From: Daucus carota subsp. sativus
Lineage: Eukaryota; Streptophyta; Magnoliopsida; Apiales; Apiaceae
Assembly: GCF_001625215.2 (NCBI RefSeq)
Contig: NC_030384.2
Span: 37,234,390-37,298,389, forward strand
Direction: 5' to 3'
DNA length: 64,000 nt
The notes below the pieces were generated by a model. The model was not told the origin of the DNA. It saw nothing but the letters and a program-made list of their open reading frames with translations, and made no database searches. The position numbers and the translations under genes were made by a program. Shown in pieces: positions 59,001 to 64,000 of the stretch. The first letter of the stretch is position 1. Every line of letters begins with the position of its first letter.

Positions 59001-62000
59001 ATACCAAGGGAAAAAGTTAATTATATATTTGTTTAAAATTTTGATTATAAAAATTATCTTATTTTCTGACATTCTTTATATTTTTAGTCGTATAATATTC
59101 ACTTAAAATAATTAACATATTGGAAGTTATATAACTATTGTTTATTTTTATTTTAATAATTGAAGATTATTTTGATGTTTGGAGGTAAATAATTAGAAGT
59201 TCTCACTTCTAGCTATCCAAGACTCCAAGGTACATTTTTTGAGAAGTAAACTCTATGGTTCTAAAGCTTGGATTGGATTAAACTTTAATCATTTAAGCCT
59301 TCTTTTACCCACCTGGCTGAGGGAGGCCGAGGAAAGGTCAAGGGAGTGACCTTTGTTGTTTAGCGTAAATATTACTAAGCACACTATTACAAAAAAAGAC
59401 TAATGGATTGTTTGATGGTCCAAACTTCTATATGCTGATGATGCAGAGGAGAATCTAGAATCTATGATAAAAACCATTTTACTCCGTGTGAATTGTGGAT
59501 CTGTTACAAAATGGGATTAGCTTTTGCCTTATCAGCAACAACATTTCATATTAGAACACTGACAACCCGAGTCAAATCCCGAGTCTTTTTTCCAAAATCT
59601 CATATTCGAAAGTGACAACCCGGGTCAAATCTCGAGTCTTTTTCGAAATCGGGTCAAGTCCTGAATTCCGAATCCGAAAATAAGCCGAAATACACTGGCT
59701 TGTAACAACTTGGGTAATCACACTCCTCGATGTGGGACTGGGATGTTACAAATATAAGTGACAACCCGGGTCAGATCCCGAGTCTTCGAAAATTGGGTCA
59801 AGTCCCGAATTCCAAATCTGAAAATAAGTTGAAATATACTGTCCCCAATGCAACAACTTGGGAATCCACAAGTCCGCCACAGGCCCGCAAAAGATCATGA
59901 TTCATTGATGCAATTGGCAGTAGTAGTATCTATGCTTATAAACTGAAATAAGTCTCCACACTCCATGATGTGGGACTGGTGGTTACAAATTCCTCCACTT
60001 AAATTCTTGACGTCCTTGTCAGGCTGAAACTTATAGCCCATAGGCCCATATCATACCTCTCTAGCCATTGTGGTATAATACCGGTTGGCTTAGTCCACCT
60101 CCGAACTCTTGACATTGTGGGATAATACCATAAGTGACAACTCAGGTGAAATCCCGAGTCTCTCTAGCCATTGTGGTATAATACCGGTTGGCTTAGTCCA
60201 CCTCCAAACTCTTGACATTGTGGGATAATACCATAAGTGACAACTTAGGTGAAATCCCGAGTCGAAAATCGGGTCAATTCCCAAATTCCGAATCCGAAAT
60301 ATATTGTCCCAAATGCAACAATTTGGGTAATTCACAAGCCCACCACAGGCCCCCAAAAGATCATGATTTGTTAATGCAATTGGTAGTAGTACTTGTGCTT
60401 ATAAACTGAACTAAAGCTTTCACACTCCTCGACGTGAGAGTGGGGTGTTACACGAACACTCCCCACTCTCCAGTGAGGTTGTTTCTATATGCCTTCATGA
60501 AGGTCACTAATTTGACACATTGTGTAGATTAAGAAGATGATAGTCAGGTTTCTTCTATCATGTTATGTGCAAAATTCTGATCTGTTGACATGACCATTCA
60601 CCATTGTCAGGTTAGCAAGGAGCAACACCAACGTGTTAAGAGTAGTATGAAGCATTCTAGCAATAGCATTCAGTCCAAGTCACTTAATCATGTTTTAGGT
60701 GACATTGATACATATTATGTGCAACCATACAAAGTGTTTGAGGAGGAAGAGCGCCATAAGTTGCATGTGCACTGGTAAGGATTTCGTCAGGTAAATTTAT
60801 TTTGAAAAACATCCTAGTTGGTTGAAAGTTTTATTATGTTCTTACAGGTCAAAGTTGGCGAATGTAGACATTGCAGCAGCTCTGACAAATTGGAGAAGAA
60901 GGCAAATAGAAAAGCGGCAAGTGATGCAATCTTTAAGCAAAGAACTGGTATGCCAAAAAGTCTGTTTTGCAACCCCTTCTGTTTTGTAGTCCTGTCTTGT
61001 ATTACAAATATTCATGTTATCTGTCATGAAAGAAGACGTCTTCTGTTGCTGTATTTCATTGATATTATTCATTGTAATATGTTGATCAGGCTGAAGATAA
61101 AAAGAGCAATAAAAGCATGTCAGATGATCAGGTTGGTGATGAAGAATCAGATTCAAGTTCAACAGAGGTCTGTTACCCCTGTATTCCTTGGGTCTGATTA
61201 GAATGTAAATTTTCTGTGTTCTGGTAAATTACAGTACTCTCAAATAACCAGAAGACTCATTTCCGACAACGCTTACACAATAATCTACCTCTCCGTACTT
61301 AACAAACTTTACTATATTATGCTGGCTAGCAATTTGACTCGTTTCTCTACCTTTTGGTCAGGATGAGGGAAGCGAGATATCTAATAGATTGCTTGAGGAT
61401 CAAATGAATAATGCAACTACAAAGCGTGAACCATCCATTGCGTTTGAGGTTTGTTGTCTTTTTCATTCTGGATCACCTTTCCTTTTTACTTAAATATTTT
61501 CTTTGTACGTGTGATGGATGTTGAATTTAGCACTAAAAAACAAACATGTTAAAGTAATATCAGTGGTTTTGTTGATAATGGGGTGGGGTGAAGTGGGTTG
61601 AGGACCTTGAAGTTAGAAATAGTAAATCAAAATTATAACATGGTTTTAATCATATGTGAGCTTCCTTTTACAAATTTATTGTACTTGGTTAAATGGTAAG
61701 ACAAGAGGACTGGAATCCTAGTTGATTGTATTATTATCAATAACACGCCTTCCTCTTTGCTTCGATGTTTTGCTGGTCAGGATGGAGAAGAACAAAGTCC
61801 CAATTGCTTATTTCACCAGCAAACTGATAATACAGCAGCAATTAATGAACCGGTTATGGTTGATGGAAGTGATTGTGTTACCATTTTCCCACAGAATCAT
61901 GTGCAACATAATACTGTAGTGGGTGGTAATGATGTGTTTAATGCGATGGATATGGGTTCTGATGAAAACATATTGCCCGGAGCTGATGATTTACTTCCTG

Positions 62001-63067
62001 ATGTATCAAATTTTACAGAAAACATGAGCCAGTTGGAAGTTCCTCTAAGCCAGGAAAACCCTCTATCTGTTGCTTGTGATGTTTGGCCAGCAGCTAGCAT
62101 GTCAAATGCCTACTACAACCCTACTCATGTAAGTCGTGATTACTCATCTGCGAATGATTTTTCACGTGGGTATTCACAAGTTATGGAAGAGCATCCCACT
62201 CAGCTGATAAATCTAAAAACTGACATGCGGAAAGTAGATAATGGGAAAGATTTGATGAGTAGACAAGCAGATGATATTTTCTTAGGTTCTTACCCTAATC
62301 AAGTGCAAAGTGAGCAATTTCAATCATTCTTCAGGGGGCCAGGCAGTTCACAGTATAACTATGAGCAGAAACCTGCACTGTTAAGTTTTCAGCCACTAGC
62401 AAATATGATGATTGAAAATAGTCAACCTGTGGGACATTTCAAGGAGCAGCTGCATCCCGTGGCACTTGATCAGAGGTTGAAGGATCCTTTCATGCATCAG
62501 AGCATACAAGAGAATATGCGTTTAGATGGCCTTAGGCATGCACTTCCAAGGCAAGATCACTTCTCGGCCCCTCTTGCCCCCTCGAATCTTAACATGCAGA
62601 ATTGGGGTGCGGTTGCGAATACCATACAACTTTCAGGAGTATCCCAATCTCATCCGATTGGTGATGAAATGTCAAGTCATAATTGGATTTCTGGAGAGAG
62701 TCAAGGCCGTGGTGGTTGGTCTGGTCTAGAAAACACTATTTGCCAAAACCAGAGCTCTGTAAATGGAGGTATTGGAGATCAGAGCTTGTTTAGTGTTTTA
62801 TCTCATTGCAATAACTTGAATCCTTCTCCTAGTCCTCGTACTTCATTCATCCCTGAACAACGATTTAATCAGCCTGTGAACTACAATGTCGCGGTTCCTA
62901 CAAGTAATATATTACCACAGATGGTTAATCAACGTAGCTACTTGAATGTGCAAGACACTTCAAGTGGCCTAAAGGGCAACAATATGGGATGGACAAGCCT
63001 GCCACATCAGAATACTCCTGTACCTGATTCTACGGGTAAGCCGTACTTGAGGTACTGGAATCACTAA
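56027..63067 (+). CDS. NFRKB/INO80G-like chromatin-remodelling subunit
   Basis: Eleven coding exons in phase: 56027-56344, 56428-56564, 56865-56978, 57066-57146, 57810-57974, 58737-58872, 60611-60774, 60848-60947, 61090-61167, 61362-61448, 61781-63067; 888 residues. A non-coding first exon probably ends at 54697. A basic N terminus (MAADQWRKRL, MKRKKL) leads into a DEUBAD-type domain (about 70-200): FIDAVPSCRNILADIVNVP, LSEKERSFLTQFLPEG, FGNPFIKWSSSLCSGDLHPD. A Ser/Lys/Glu-rich middle follows (with TNWRRRQIEKRQVMQSLSKE), then a long Asn/Gln/Ser-rich tail ending KPYLRYWNH. Human NFRKB is the INO80G subunit and regulates the deubiquitinase UCHL5; plants have relatives annotated as NF-kappa-B-binding protein (At5g13950 type). 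Intron 2 must use a GC donor (56565-56566); any GT choice meets a stop. Intron 6 (58873-60610) is filled by a duplicated repeat. Confidence 0.87.
59555..60455. repeat. nested, tandemly duplicated repeat in an NFRKB-like intron
   Basis: The motif GTGACAACCCGGGTCAAATC followed by a CGAGTC end occurs five times (near 59560, 59612, 59758, 60134, 60237). A 103 bp segment is duplicated in tandem (from about 60059 and 60162). A motif like CTCCTCGATGTGGGACTGG with GTTACA occurs at least three times, resembling termini of plant LTR-type elements. No ORF; class undecided. Confidence 0.6.
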
Positions 63068-63739
63068 GGATATTTCTTTGTTACTTAAAGTTTTGATGGT
63101 GAGAAAAGGCTTTATGTGAAAGCTGTTATACAAAGAAGTTGAGATAGGATTATATACATAAATACACAAGAGCCGATCTGATGCCATGTACATACAGGTT
63201 CTTTGTGGATTTTGGTTCCATAGTTAGACAGCTCTACCTTTCGTGGATTTTAGTTTTGTGTTAGTTTTTAATCACATAGTTAAGACCGTTAACTTTTTTG
63301 GGGATTTTTCTCTGTGTTTTTCTTTCTTCTTAGACGTTTCACTACTTTCTTGCTCATTTAGGTAGACGTGAAGCAAATTGCCAGGGAATATAAGTGCTAC
63401 AAATTAATTAGTTATTTTCAGAAAATATGATGGCTACAACCTCATTTGTTTTAAATACAACTAGAAACAAAAGTTCCCCTTAATTTATTAGATCAAAGTT
63501 TCACTTCTTTTGTCTGGGAGTATTTTGTGGTAAAAGTTAGTATCATTATTACTATGTTATAAATTCTTGTTAGTTTCAAAGTATCAAAATTTCTTTTATG
63601 ACAACTGTATATACACCAATTTCATATTACGATTAAAAGGTTTGTTTGCAATGAAGTATAGAGTGCGTAACTTGTTTGAAATGAACTACAAAGTGCGTAA
63701 ATGTATGAACTTGTCTATCCCCCGCTATTTTTAATCCTA
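63068..63739. other. 3' flank of the NFRKB-like gene
   Basis: AT-rich, no feature recognised before the LINE fragment. Confidence 0.45.
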
Positions 63740-64000
63740 TACCGAGTTTTGGCCTTTTTAGAAGTAGTTGGAATTACAAAATCTCAGTTGCTAGCTAAAC
63801 ATGTTCCAATTCATTCGATCTGTCCAGTTTGCAACGAAGAAGAAGACACAATATTGCAGAGTCTAGTATCTTGTCTTTTGCTAGAAAATGTTGGGCGATT
63901 TTAATCCCAGGTAGACAATGGAATGATAGTGTGGACTTTAAGGCATGGTTGAGGTCGATTTTGCAATCTGAAAACGATCAAAAATTGTGCAGAAAGTATC
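63740..64000 (+). pseudogene. decayed LINE fragment: zinc-binding tail of a reverse transcriptase (zf-RVT)
   Basis: One frame reads TKSQLLAKHVPIHSICPVCN with EEEDTILQSLVSC, the pattern (long spacer, CPxC, E-D-x-x-H/Q-x-L-x-x-C) of the zf-RVT segment found after the reverse transcriptase of plant non-LTR retrotransposons. About 63870-63880 the frame shifts: the expected continuation (FARKCWAILIPG, then FKAWLRSILQ) is in another frame. The fragment runs off the right edge. No intact coding frame remains. Confidence 0.6.

Overview
The window is nuclear DNA of a flowering plant, most likely a eudicot. The evidence is AT-rich intergenic DNA, many short introns with GT/GC-AG borders, plant-only gene families (DYW-type PPR protein, SRA-SET SUVH methyltransferase, DCD-domain protein, plastid cytochrome b6f assembly factor), and typical plant transposons (TRIM, Stowaway, Harbinger, hAT and Mutator MITEs, a LINE fragment). 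The sequence alone does not fix the family or species. All exon models were built by hand from splice sites, reading phase and family conservation; exon lengths and phases close exactly in every accepted model.

Layout from left to right. 1-2961: last two exons of an unrecognised plus-strand gene, with a 1.03 kb LTR element (TRIM) in the intron before them. 4739-5332: intronless nucleolar CGR1/CCDC86-like gene with telo-boxes at its start. 7107-12983 (minus): nine-exon RNF10-type RING protein. 12984-18046: gene-poor stretch with a GC-rich hAT-like MITE, repeats and a doubtful tiny spliced gene. 18047-20479 (minus): intronless DYW PPR RNA-editing factor. 21530-29037 (minus): fifteen-exon SUVH4/KRYPTONITE-like H3K9 methyltransferase. 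31.9-38.3 kb: DCD-domain protein with a repetitive Gln/His-rich tail. 39057-42607 (minus): NAA30/MAK3 N-terminal acetyltransferase. 44083-47085: mitochondrial Rieske iron-sulfur subunit of complex III. 47768-49234 (minus): plastid CCB1-like cytochrome b6f assembly factor. 49.2-54.6 kb: repeat-rich gap with a Mutator-type foldback element, a hairpin-rich repeat, a gene fragment and a tandem array. 54.7-63.1 kb: eleven-coding-exon NFRKB/INO80G-like chromatin protein. 63.7-64 kb: decayed LINE reverse-transcriptase-tail fragment.

The genes are ordinary housekeeping loci and do not form an operon-like or clustered pathway. Several do share a broad theme (chromatin: SUVH4 and NFRKB; organelle electron transport and RNA editing: Rieske, CCB1, PPR), but that is probably coincidence.

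The most unusual signals are non-coding. One is an array of hairpins with a near-constant loop and changing, mutually compensating stems inside the TRIM. Another is a second, unrelated hairpin-array repeat present at two distant places. Three genes carry a GC-AG intron that the reading frame requires. There are recent small duplications touching exons: an RNF10 splice donor, a DCD exon end, and an in-frame 63 bp duplication at the NAA30 C terminus. I found no CRISPR array, rRNA, tRNA or bacterial-type system.
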